Below are positions 23,101 through 34,746 of a DNA stretch of 64,000 bases, piece after piece. The translations under genes were made by a program, and so were the position numbers. This stretch comes from Linnemannia hyalina (lineage: Eukaryota; Mortierellomycota; Mortierellomycetes; Mortierellales; Mortierellaceae), in assembly GCA_019671135.1 (NCBI GenBank), contig JAHRHY010000009.1, positions 620,001-684,000 of the forward strand, given 5' to 3'. Numbering within the stretch: position 1 is the first letter of the stretch; every line of letters starts with the position of its first letter. Below the pieces are notes generated by a model. The model searched no databases. It saw only the letters and a program-made list of their open reading frames with translations, and was not told where the DNA came from.

Positions 23101-24260
23101 TTCATATTTCTTTGACCCTTGTGTTCTTTGATCCCGTTTCTTGTCTGCGCAAAAAGTCAATTGAGGCAGTCTGCTTCGCTAGGATTCAAGGAAATCTAGC
23201 CTATCACCCGTGTTCGGATACTTTAAACCATTCATAGTTTTCCCTCTCTCTCCTTGTCATACTTCACCCTTCCTTTTCTTGCGTATCCGGGTACTCATAA
23301 CTACGCTTTTATGTCGTTTTGGGATTCTTTTCTGTTCTCTTTCCCACCAACGGACCCTCGTCCATTGCGCAGAGTGAATCATTCAATATAACGCCCACAA
23401 TTACCATGCATAACACAAGTTCAAAAATCACCTTTTTTTGTTCAATTGATACCCTTCCCTCTTCCTATGTATAGTGCACACATGGCCGCAACAAACCAAC
23501 CCAAAAACTCTCAACAACAAAGGAAGATCATTCTGGAACAAAGCAAAAACAGCTCTATCACAAGAAACGTTCAGCGAAACCTACCCAACCCCTATCCCTT
23601 TGCCACACCTTCCATTGGGCGGTAATCGTCTTTTTGCGATTTGCCCATTGACGTCGAGAACCTGTTTGCTTATTCCTAATAGCCGTGAACACACACCTCC
23701 TACTCCATCTACAATAAACCGGGCCGTACCATCTACGGCCTGACCCAACATGTACAGTCCTTTGTGCTTGGTAACCCCTTTCCTTATCCTAGCCTGGCAC
23801 AAGGGTATTACGCAACTCATTCTTTTTGCGTGCGTACTCTTATCTTCCATTCCTTCCTAAAGCATCTAACAGCCTGCTGGATGGGAGAACAAAACTCCAA
23901 TGCTCCTCTATCATCTTTTTTTTCTTGTTATTGCGAAAAAAAAACGGGAATTAATAAGGAAAGAAATGCACACAAGGTGTACGATTAAAAATGCTACATA
24001 TGTGTGTGTGTGCTCAAGCCAACTCAGACCAGATCTGGCTTAACCCCCCCCCCCCCCCCCCCAGCCAGGAAAAACCGGATTTCCGAAATGTTTTTATGCG
24101 AAGCTGACAAAACTGGGGTCGTACAGTATTTACACGATATTAATAATTGTCCTCTACGCTAACTCATGGTGACTACGGAGGAGTCTTTCTGGAATATTCT
24201 GCTTCCGCAAGAAGGCATGTCCGGAAGAAAACCCGGGTTATAGGCGTCGTTGCCCGTAGA
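20130..24260. other. Large intergenic region (4.1 kb)
   Basis: The first 900 nt upstream of ABCB are purine-rich on the plus strand (CT-rich leader on the sense strand). 21600-21740 is CT-rich on the plus strand, and 21780-22020 is AT-rich. A-rich repeats of AAAAAG type lie at about 22815-22845, and a 19-C run is at 24044-24062. Open frames here (for example minus 21598-21897, minus 22192-22599 and either strand at 23474-23850) are reflections of biased composition or lack any family signal. I see no supported gene. Confidence 0.5.
24044..24062 (+). repeat. Homopolymer of 19 C
   Basis: Uninterrupted C run about 200 bp beyond the ABCC stop codon (on its 3' side). Long C runs are rare in fungal genomes and are prone to sequencing and polymerase error, so its exact length is uncertain. 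Confidence 0.85.
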
Positions 24261-27200
24261 CTAGGAGCTAGGAGAAAGAGGGACAGCGATCTCACCAGCC
24301 TGATGAGCAAGCTTAAAAAACACCGAGTCCTCCCTCTGAAGCAACACCCTGGGCTCATCAAACTCAACCACCCGCCCCTGGTCCAAAACCAGAATCCGAT
24401 CAGAGTCCATCACAGTCTTGATCCGGTGCGCAATCGTTAACACCGTTCGGTCCTTGAACTCTTCCCGGATCGTCCGCTGGATCAACTCGTCCGTCTCCAC
24501 ATCGACCGCGGCGGTCGCCTCATCCAGGATCAGAATCTTGGATTTCCGAAGGAGCGCACGGGCAAGACAGATCAATGATCGCTGGCCGACCGAAAAGTTC
24601 TCGCCGTTCTGTGCAACTTCGGCGCCTAACCCTAAACCTCCTGGAAGAGAACGGACAAAGTCCCTAAGGTGAGCTCGTTCGAGTGCCTCCCACAGATCAG
24701 CATCCGTGAGCTCTTGGAAGGGATCGAGGTTGTCACGGATCGTGCCTGCAAACAGAGTCGGGTCCTGGGGGATAATCGCCAAGTGCTTGCGCAGATCGGT
24801 CAGTCCCAACGTCGAAATGTCGACGCCGTCAATCTCAATCGCTCCTCCATCAATTTCCTCGTCCTCTGCAATGACGGGACCAAATGACGTGCCGCCAAGA
24901 AGAGGCGCGTGCTCGTCCAAATCATTGTTGTCGTCCGTGCCACTGCTCTTCCAGTCATGATACCCCGAATTATCACTCGCTCTCGCCCAGGCACTATTCG
25001 CAGCCTCAACGATCCGGAACAACGCCAACGTCAACGACGACTTTCCAGCACCTGTCCTTCCAACAATCCCAATCTTCTCCTGCGGTCTAATCTCAAACGA
25101 CAAATGCTTCAACACCAAATCCAACCCCTCTCGATATCGCGTCGAATAATTCGTAAAGACAACTCGCCCCTGAGCCGGCCAGAGATCAGGTACCACCTTA
25201 GACGTCAACTCGGGCGCCTCGGTATGCTTGTCAGTGTACTCCTGAACACGCTCAATAGCAATCAGATGCGACTGCCACTCCGAGAAATCTCTACAGAGCC
25301 ACATCACACAGTCCGTGATCCCCATCGCAAAACTCATCGACAGACCCAACACACTCGCATCGGCCGTGTACCGTTCAAAGACTCCAAAGAGGGCAATCGA
25401 AAGGACAATTGTGGCACTGAGCCATTGGAGACGGATATCGACCCAGCGGTTACAGTTCGAATAGGAGACGTAGGCATTGGCGTTGTAGTCGGTCCGTTTT
25501 GCATTCTCGTCAATAAAGCGCTCTTGGACTGCCATGGCGCGGATGGTGGCCACGCCATTCAGTGTCTCGTCAAAATGTTGGTAGATGGGCGAGACGGAGA
25601 CAGAGTTGAAACGCTTGAGAGATCGAACCGCCCAGAGGTAGTAACCCGAGATCATGTAGAATCCCACTGCAATGAAAGGAACGACAAAGATGAACGCCGG
25701 TGTGGAGAAGATGACGATAGCGAGTGTTGATGTCACGGCGGTCAGGAGGTAGCCCAGGTCCAAGAACTTCCACGGCAAGTGTTCGTCGATACTGTAGCAG
25801 TCGCCAGACAACCGATTGATGATACGACCCAGAGGTGTGGTGTCGTAGAAACTGGCAGGTGAAACGAAATGCGTTGGTTAGGATGAGAACATCGCCCTCT
25901 GCGACACGTTTAACATGATACAACCCTAAACAAAAGTTGTACATACCTCATGGGCAGCCGGAGAATGTTGGTAATGAGATCGCGATGGATAAGTTCAGAA
26001 GCCCGGATACGCGCAACAGAGAATGCCAGGTAGATGTATATCATATGCACCACAACGTACAGGACAGCAAAGACGAACAGTCCTGCCAGGAAAATGCCGA
26101 TGGACGCCGCAAGCTCCTCCTTGGTTCTGTCCACCCAGTACTTCAGCCAAAGATTGGTCGCAACCGTACAGACCTCGCCCAGGATGATCAGCACTGTCAC
26201 TGTCAGCGCAGTCTTGAGGCCGCTAGCCTTGGCATAGGTCTTGACAAGTCTCATTTCTACCCCTCCTCTCTTCATGATCTCCTCTGCAATCAACTCGTCC
26301 TCCTCCTCTCCGTTGTACTCCTCATCGTCGGCCTTTGTGGCAGCGCCAGCAGCAGTATCATCTTCTTCCACGGTCGCCATGTCTGTATCCAAATCCGATC
26401 CCGTAGCAGAGTCAGTATCAACAGTTCCATCGTCTGTAGTGGTAGTGGAATGGGCAACTGCAGACTCCGAGGTCGAGCTATCGACGGGAGCATGGCTTCT
26501 CCTGCGCTTTCTTGAGTGCTTGGCAGAGAACTCCTCCATCAACTGGTAGAATGACTTCTTCGCCGCCACAAGCTCTTCATAACGACCCAGCTCAGCAATC
26601 TCGCCATCCTTCATAACCACAATCTGGTCCACAAGATCGAGGTGATGGATTCCATGCGTGACCAGGATGCGTGTCTTGCCCTTGAGCAAACCGTCGGGTC
26701 CGATTAGGTTGTCCCAAAGATGTCTATCCACATGCGCATCTACAGCACTCAGAGGATCATCCAGCAAGTAAATATCGGCATTGTCGTAGGTCGCCCTCGC
26801 CAGTGAAACTCGCTGCTTCTGACCTCCTGAAAGGTTGATTCCACGCTCGCCAATCTCTGTCATGTCTCCTGCAGGCAACAAGTCCAGATCGGGGTCCAGT
26901 CCACAGGCCGTCAGCACGCGGCGGTAGCGTTCCTGGTCAAAAAGGTTCCCAAAGATAATGTTGTCCCGGACAGTCGCATTGATGATGAAGGCCTGCTGAG
27001 GGACATAGGCGATTCGGCCTCGGACACAGATGGTGCCCTCTTGCTTGTACATCTCGCCAATGATGGCGTTGAGAAGCGACGACTTGCCCTGTCCGACACG
27101 GCCTACAACTGCAGTGAGTGATTTGTTCTTGACCGATAGGGTGATGTTGCGAAGGGTCTGCTTTGGTGGCGTAGTGTCATTATTGTCCTCGTTCGCCTCG

Positions 27201-29765
27201 GCAGTGCCTTCTTGGTTCGAGAGGAGTGACCGTTGGTCGTCAGATCCTTCGCCATGTGCATCCTCGTCATCCTCATCAGCAGCATCGTCGATCCAGTCTG
27301 GCTCCTTGCTTGACGTCCATGCCAAGGTGGCGTCGTTGATTTCCACCACAGGAGTATCAAAGTTCTCATCGTGTTTTTCGTGCTGAACTTGGTTGCCGTC
27401 AATTTCTTCCCTCATCAGGAACCGCTGAATACGTTTTGTCGCCACCACTAAGGCGATCGTCATTGCGGTTCTGCATCCGTCATATGAAACAGGTGTAAAG
27501 GTATGAGTATCAAGTCAAAGGCCCATCATGACAGCAATAGTCAATGCAAGAAACAATAGCCTTATAAACGTACCCTTCAGCAAGACGACTGACGGGATCG
27601 TGCAGCATGTCAAAGAGGGTCAGACTGACAAAGACAGTCTTAGGCGTCAGTACGCCATGGCCAAGGGTCACATACGTCGCAAAGGTAACAAAGGTGACGA
27701 TGGTCGACGTCGACGCAAACACCAGGCTCATAACAGCCTCGAATGCACCCATCTTCTTCAGGACGTTGAGCTCCGCCCTTCTGGCCTCGAGAATCTTGCT
27801 CTTGAACGCAGCTTCCCATCCATAGAGCTTGACGATCTTTATACTGGACAGGATCTCAGTCGAAAGACGAACACGCTCATCCGTGGCCTTGAGTCGATCT
27901 TCCTCCAATCCCTCAAAGACCTTGGCCTGCCAAGACTGGAATGGAATAAACGCGACGATCGTAAAAACTCCTGCCAAGAAGCTCCAGCCCAAAAGTTGAT
28001 ACACTAGTAAATAAAGGAAGTGAAGAGTTAATAACGACAATCATAAATCTATGAAAGGGCTCGACATGACACAAAGGAGCAACTTACGCATATAAAAGCA
28101 GATCGAAAAATCAAAAGGGATCGAGATCCAGAGCCCGAGACAGTCGAAGCCTTCCTCCCACTGCACAGCATCAACCGACATGTGGTTTAGGATCGCCCCT
28201 GTCGAGGATTTGCGCCTGGCATCGGGTGACAGCACAAGGACCTTGCGGTAAATCATGGATGTTAAAGTCGCCTTTGCCTGTGCACACAGGATAAAGACTC
28301 GTCGATGGTAACTGGAAAACACGGCGGCGACGGCGCACCTTGTTAAGAAAATGGCAAGCGCCAAGAGAACTCCATATCCAAAAGGCTTCTCCTCCATGGC
28401 GAGTTTGACAGACGAGGAAAAGGCAGAAACGACCGATTCTGGATCAGAGGCGGAGGGTCCTTGAATATAGTCCAGAAAGAGGCCCAAGAGTGCAGGCGAG
28501 AGGTAGTCGAGGAAGGGGAGGACAATTTTGGCCGCAACGGCGGGGATAAGGCTCCTCCAATGGGCTTGAATGATGGCGAGCATGAGCGAGGGCTTCCTGA
28601 TCTTTTTGACTGCTTCTGGGTTAGTCAACCCTCCTGCTGCACGAACCTTGTCGTAGTATCGCTTTGTCTTCCTGTTCCAAATCACCGAGAGCCTAGCGTA
28701 TCCAATCTCGGTCTTGTTTTCCTCGGGCAGCTGATTGACAACATCAGAGGGCTGAAGCATTTTCTGCCTGGCGGCCAGTGAGACGATAGGCTGAAAGTAG
28801 TGCTGGCTCATTCGTGAAAAGAAGTTGGCCTTGTCCCATGCCTGTGCACCGCTCAACTGCTGTACTCGAGTCGATCCCCTTGGCCATGTCTCGACTACCA
28901 GACCGAGTGTCAAGAGCACAAGATAGGCGATGGTGAACCGCGTCTCCGCTGACTGCACTCCTTGCCCGGTTTCCAGGAGAGTATGCAGGAGGATTGTAGA
29001 GGCGACAATGGACAAGGTGAAAAAGATAACCAACGAGTCTGAAGACCGGATTGTGAACTTATGTTCGTTGTAGTTGAGTGCCACTGCACTGGCCTACCAT
29101 ACGTACAGAAAATAATTATGTTAGCCAAGAAGACATAGATGGATCGTGAATCGATTTATGGTTTCATATATCGCGCAATTATGAGCATTCATTACCCATA
29201 CAACCGCTGTCAAAAATAATCCCAGGAGCTTCTCCGGAGAGCTGGTCCCGTTAACTGCGCCTCGTAACGTCTGAGCGGTCGATATCAACGATAGCATCGA
29301 CATGATGACCTGAGATGGCCAATAGATCCACGCCGTCCGTCCAAACTGATGCGGTTTGCATGCAGTGCGCAGATATCGGATCCGCGCCGCAAAGACTAAC
29401 AGTGCTGCAATCAATGATATAGAGTACATGCTGCGCCGCACAAGAGAAAAGGTTGCGGGTAAATAATAAGATCGATTAATCTGTGTGTGTGTATGCGTTG
29501 TCATTACCGACGATCTGTTTTGCACAACGCGGCCATACCTGTATTCGAAGCAGAGTGTAAAGACCGTCCGATCAGGGTCCAATGTCCCCTATGAAAAAGA
29601 AAACAAGCAAAAAAACACAAAGCAGAATGTGCATGTGATAAGAACGTGGTTCACAAAAGTTGAATTGTCCCTTGGAAACAAACAAAACATAAACACGTAA
29701 AACATCAGGCTGGACGTTACCCATCCGTCCAAGTCCTGTCCACAGAACCCGCTTAATCGGCCCAT
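24261..29765 (-). CDS. ABC transporter, full-size ABCC (MRP type) with TMD0
   Basis: Seven exons (29765-29721, 29588-29539, 29430-29196, 29093-28088, 28003-27574, 27470-25947, 25851-24261) join in phase to 1,626 residues. The N-terminus (FCGQDLDGW) and the hydrophobic first 170 residues form the TMD0 typical of MRP and yeast Ycf1-type pumps, which move glutathione or other conjugates, often into the vacuole. NBD1: Walker A GRVGQGKSS (711-719), signature LSGGQ (801-805), Walker B IYLLDD (821-826), with Asp in place of the catalytic Glu as usual for this subfamily. NBD2: Walker A GRTGAGKSS (1361-1369), signature FSVGQ (1516-1520), Walker B ILILDE (1536-1541). The segment before NBD1 (about 640-690) is acidic. 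The region between NBD1 and TMD2 is Ser/Thr/Asp-rich. NBD2 has an extra loop of about 50 residues (1381-1434). The first two exons are only 45 and 50 nt. Confidence 0.94.
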
Positions 29766-30200
29766 GGTATTTAAAAGTTAATAGGAACGTTTGTTTAGGA
29801 TGGGAAGCGATAAGATGAAGGCGGTGAGGCTGCAGTAGTGTGAAAAGGTGAAGATGAAAAATGGGTGAAGAAGAGATGTTCTGGGGGGTGAAAAAGGCGG
29901 GATGATATCAGTTTATTTCAAGAGGCAATTTGCGGAATGGAGCAATGGAGCTCTCATATGGTGATACAGCCCAATGATTTCCAAAAGGTACGTATCGGTT
30001 CCAACTTGCGTAGGTGTATGAGAGTAACTAAAAAAAGGAATGAATGGAATATAAAGAATGTGGTGTCGTCGTGTGCAATTGTTCCTTCTGTGTAAGAATG
30101 CTAGTGTGCCGTCGTTTTGGTGGGGGTTGGGATGAGCGTTGGCGGAATGGAAAGGGTGATGGTGATGGAGCTTTTTTTTCTAAATGTGACTGTTGATTCG
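29766..30200. other. Short intergenic region, ABCC promoter
   Basis: It lies between the ABCC start and the stop of the small membrane protein gene, both on the minus strand. It should hold the ABCC leader. Nothing coding is seen. Confidence 0.5.
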
Positions 30201-30816
30201 TTAGTTGGTGGCGCGCTTGGAAGCTTGGAGAGCCACAGAAAGGGTGCACTAGAAATAAAAAACACTGGATTGAATGCTGCTTGTTGTTGAAAAGTGGCGG
30301 AACGACGTGCGATTGAAAGGGAGAGAAATGACGAGAGGAAAGGAGCAAGGAACAGGGGTTGGGAGGGCATTTCGAAGGGAGGAGAAGGGGCAGGAATGGA
30401 TTGCAGTGTTAGCCTCATGTAGATAGACAAAGGGAACAGATAGTGGTTGACAAAAACGAAGAAAAAAAGGGACGAATGAGAGTGCTACCTCGAAGGAGCT
30501 CATGGTCAAGACAACGATACGACACGATATGAGTGTCCAAAAGAAAATGGTCAAGAATACATAAATGCCAAACTTCATGCCAAAACAAAACGGCCTTCAA
30601 CGCAGCAAATCAACGGGTGTCAAGAGCAGGCATGCGCAAACCCATTATAGCCCACCTGACTATTTGACTACCAGACCTAGACGGACTTTTTGTCAACGTG
30701 CTGTCTTTGGATGGACCACGATCATCTACATCCTTACTACTGCTCCTATCACATTCAAGACCACTATCCCCTTTGCCCATCCTTTTGCTCAAGGAACGCC
30801 TTTGTTTTTTGGCCAT
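30201..30816 (-). CDS. Small single-pass membrane protein (three-exon model, hypothetical)
   Basis: Three small exons (30816-30656, 30594-30489, 30248-30201) join in phase to 104 residues; no single open frame shows the gene whole. Residues 1-54 are hydrophilic and basic, rich in Ser/Lys/Arg (begins MAKKQRRSLSKRMGKG). Residues about 61-84 form one strong membrane segment (KFGIYVFLTIFFWTLISCRI). The tail ends CTLSVALQASKRATN. Introns are 61 nt (gtgggc...gaag) and 240 nt (gtagca...ctag). The two 3' exons fit best: the second ends at GAG before gtagca and the third begins directly after tttctag, with a stop 15 codons on. The first exon is less certain, and translation could start at Met60. I do not recognise the family. 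Confidence 0.5.
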
Positions 30817-31975
30817 TGTGTGCTTCTTTCTTCTCGTCGTCCCTCAGTCTTTCTCACGCACTAGCTTCACTTGCGCGCATGTTTCCAGGTCATATCTCTT
30901 TTCTGTCTTGACATGGCCGACCCTCTCCTACTGCCATTGACTCAGCGCTGTTGTGTTTTTTCATGAATCAGCGAGTAGAACGAAAATAGGAGTGAAGAGG
31001 AGTGAGATTGCGGCAGTTCCGAAGCTGGGTTGGCAATAGGGGTGAAAATAACGAGGCAATGAAATAAAAAATGCGTGTGCGTAGTTGGCTGTGGGGCTGG
31101 TCAGTGCAGCAATGACCTATTGACGCATTAGCAATCCTTGGCACTTTTTGGATATAGAGAGCGACCAGGAAAAGAAAAGAAAGCCCAATGTGGGATGGAA
31201 TATGATATCTAAACGAAATTCTTTGTTATTCTTAGTGGCCACCTAGTTGCACCCTCATGCTGGGCAATTAATAAGAAAGTGAAAGAGCGAGAAAAGAGGC
31301 TGCGCATGGCTTTTCATTTTTATTCTTGCTCTTGTTATTGTACTTAGGGGTCAATACCCACATGCAAACCCCGTCATCGACCTGGCCCTCCATTTGGCTC
31401 AGCAATAATGGTCACACATTACTCAGCCGGAAGGGAAGGGCCAAGAACAAAAGTTAGCGAAACTTTTTTAAGCTTATTTGACTTAGTCGTGCCTGGATGA
31501 TAAAAGGCACCAAGTTCATCCGCCCTTTTCAACTTTCTCTTCTTCTTTTCCTTCTCCAACTTTTTACAAAACCCCTTTGACTTTCTTCCTTAACATCCTC
31601 ACTCTCACTCACATCCACCTACCCCTTCTCCCCTCGTTTCTACAACTCTCGCTCTCCTTCTCTATCCTGATCCGCATTTCTTGTCCCCCTCTCAGACCAT
31701 TTTCATTTGACTCTGGCGACCTCTTTCTTTCTATTGCTGATTCCCTTTCGTATCTCCACCTCTCTCATCACCCATCACCCCCCCCCCCTCCTTACTCATC
31801 TTTTCTCTAACAACAACAACAACAACTGCTTCAACGCCGTCCTTTCGCTCGCTGTGCCTCGTCCCTCTTCGTGCTCTCCTGAACCTACAAAGAAACGAGC
31901 TTGCTTGCCACCTCGTTTTCATCGTTTCTTACTTTCACTTCAAGGTCACACACAAACACATACTTTAATTTCATC
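30817..31975. other. Intergenic region, divergent promoters
   Basis: It separates the small membrane protein gene (minus) from the DUF1769 gene (plus). The last 460 nt (31515-31975) are CT-rich on the plus strand, forming the DUF1769 leader and including a 13-nt C run near 31778. No gene is supported. Confidence 0.55.
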
Positions 31976-34351
31976 ATGGTCAAGCTGCGTGTTTCCGTCG
32001 GTGGAACCTACACCGATCTAGCCATCGTCAACTGCAACGACGAATTGCAGCCCATCGAGTTCGATGCCCCCAACTTCAAAGGCCGCGCCGTCGTCCGTAT
32101 CAAGGACTTTGGTAAGCAGTCTTTGTCTTTCTTTATCTCCATCTTGCCAATTGAACAACATTCCTTGTCTTTTCCTTCTCCCTGTTCTTGTCCTGTTCAC
32201 CCCCTTTGAACTCTTATTTCGACCGCTGGGTGGAACTGTGATAATATTTTGGGCAGATTGCCTATTATCAGGTTGTAGTTTTCCTACAGCCTGTTCACGG
32301 AGACAGAGACGATGACAACAACAGGGGTCAGGAACAATCATGGCAAAGAAACCAGGAAACAAAATAACAAGGAATCAGGAGTCAAAAGGGCAATAACCCA
32401 CTCTACTTTGGTTCTCTTGACAAAGAAAGAGTGGAATCAATTGTTCTGAACTTGATAATCGCCGAGAAACGACATTGGAAGGGACCTTCGTCCTTCTTTT
32501 TCGTTATCATTCGTTTTTCTTTCACTCTTCCTTCCGTCTTCTTCGCAGCCCCTTCCTTTGTCCATCGGAACTGCGGACAATAAGCTGGCTCATTTTTTTG
32601 TTTAGTTGACGAGTGGGTTGGGGAATAGGGGTACTACCTTTGGGGTGTAATCGGGAGAGAGAAGAGGAAGTGAGGCCAAATAAGGCAAATGTTGGCGTGC
32701 TCGTCGACACTTTGTCCGACCCCAAAAGCATTCCTCAGTGCATTCTGTTGCTTGGCTCAAATCTTGCACATGAAAAAACCTCAACCATTTACTCGCTCAG
32801 TCAATGCCAAGGGAACCCATCCCAACCGAACAATTATTTCATCTCTCTTCCTTCGGGCTGAGGGGACAAGGCTGACAGCAAGGACAGGGATGACCATCCG
32901 GCTGGCAATATGATTTTCCATCGTTGGCTACAATAGCATTTCATGGACCCAATTGCTCTCAAAAAATATATTCATTTGTTTCTTGGATGCAAAGAAGAAG
33001 CGCTATCTCTAAGTTCTATTCTTATTCACACTCCACACCACACACTCCAATCCACACCCACATGCAGGTCAGGTCCACTAACGAATGCATTTTTTTTTTT
33101 TTTTACTTTCTTTTACTTTCTTTTACTTTCTTTTACTTTCTTTCTCCCGTACTCCTGGAACTGTATATCGCAAATTAACCTGCATTCCTCCACTCAACAG
33201 TCGGAATCACCAATGACGGCTCGGATCCCATCACCAACGCGGATTACTTCAAGTCGCGCAACCGCCGCTTTTCCTTCCAGGTAAATTAGCGAACCTCCTT
33301 TCCTTTTCTTCAGGACACCCCACTCGGATCTAGGATGGCCCCCCCCCCTCCAAGATCGTGCATATGCAAACAGCAAAATGACCCCCTTCAATCAAAGACA
33401 GGAAGAACTAACCTTTCGTGACCCTCTCACCCCCCTGCATAATTATAGATTGAAGGTCGCTTCAAGAAGGAGTGGGATGGTCAGCAAGTTTACTTTGGTA
33501 CGGATTTTGACAGGTCAGTCGAGCTGCCTGATGGCTTCGAGATGATGTTGAAGGTCTGCCGCTATATCGATCCTGTTGTCCGAACCTCGCTCACCAAGGA
33601 TGGAAAGCCCTGGATTCTCAGCCCCTTGGTCTCGTCCATCAACACCATGTCTGCCTGGCACCCTAACGACGTCAGGCCACCATCGCCTCCATTGACCCCT
33701 CGCCCCTCTGTCGACATCACCCGATCCTTCTCAATGACCGATAATGCCGTTACAGGAGCAGTCTCGAATGCATGGGGCTTCTTGGGCAAATTTAAGCGTG
33801 GAAACAGGGCTTCGGTGATCGGCTTTACCAACCCATCTAGACAGGAGAGCAGCAGCAGCTTGAGCAACTATACCTCCAACAAGAGCGCCTCGAGCGACCA
33901 ATTGGATAAGACTCGCCAAACCGAAGGACCCTCTATCGCGTCGCCCAGCACCCCTCAGCCCGAATCTCTTTCGTCGTCGGCTACCTCAGCAGATTGGGTT
34001 GCAACGGAGACGAGCAACTTTAACGACGAGGGCATGCCTCTGGGACCCTGGCGCCAGTACGTGGACGAGGACACGACATTCTTCCTGCCTGGCAAGCCTA
34101 GTCTGACGACAGCTCAGCGTCGCAAGCATTTCCAGACGGAACAGAACCGCAAGGATTTCACGTTCAAGACGGATGTTGTTCACGGATTCGAGTTCTTTTC
34201 GCCCCACATGGACTTTAACACTTTTGATATCCGGCTGGGCCTGAGCATGAATGTGCGGAAGTTCCTTGGAGGCCAGCCTGTGCGATACACTTGCAGGACC
34301 TTGGAAGGCGAAACTGTCTTCTGGGCTGTTCAATTCGAGCTGGTCGATTAA
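31976..34351 (+). CDS. DUF1769-family fungal protein, function unknown
   Basis: Exons 31976-32111, 33201-33280 and 33449-34351 join in phase to 372 residues. The N-terminus starts MVKLRVSVGGTYTDL and the domain continues with ADYFKSRNRRFSFQIEGRFK, EWDGQQVYFGTDFD and VELPDGFEMMLKVCRYIDP. This pattern of small exons feeding a conserved beta-rich core, with FxGRFKK and a later GTDFD-type segment, matches fungal DUF1769 proteins. A Ser-rich linker (about residues 115-215) separates it from a conserved C-terminal part (KHFQTEQNRKDFTF to GETVFWAVQFELVD). No signal peptide or membrane segment is seen. Intron 1 is 1,089 nt, the longest in this window, and contains a decamer repeat. Role unknown. Confidence 0.82.
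33101..33140 (+). repeat. Tandem decamer TTTTACTTTC x4
   Basis: Four perfect copies directly following a run of T starting at 33090, all within intron 1 of the DUF1769 gene, 60 nt before its acceptor. It may act as part of a long polypyrimidine tract. Confidence 0.9.
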
Positions 34352-34746
34352 TCTTCTCATTCACAACCATGCACCCCCTCTTATCACCCCACTCTATTAT
34401 CCAACTGCTTGCTTTCTTGTTTGTACTCTATCCTTCTTTCCATTGCTTTTTCTTGCTTGCGCACTTTTCTTGTTCTTCGTTTTGTTCACCCTAATATTGT
34501 CGCCTACTACATTGGCGTGCTCAACCAAAATAAAAACTTCAGTCCTTTGACAGTCTGAGACATGAACAAAAAAAATATTCGACGCCCATTGTTTGATTGG
34601 AGGAGACATCGTTCCCTACATCCAGCCACCTGCTTTGCCAGTTGCCAAGTTGGCGCTGTTGCATAAAATCGTGACACCTCGCACTCTACTCATTTCACTC
34701 TTTGCTTGTAAATACACTCTGTACTTATTCATACAAAATAATAACC
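34352..34746. other. Short intergenic region
   Basis: DUF1769 3' UTR (aataaa-like sequence aaaataaaaac near 34528) and the promoter of the next plus-strand gene. Nothing coding is seen. Confidence 0.5.

Noticed and set aside
23474..23850. Overlapping frames on both strands (for example minus MLGQAVDGTARFIVDGVGG)
   Set aside because: Both strands are equally open, no family signal is seen and no splice sites extend either one.
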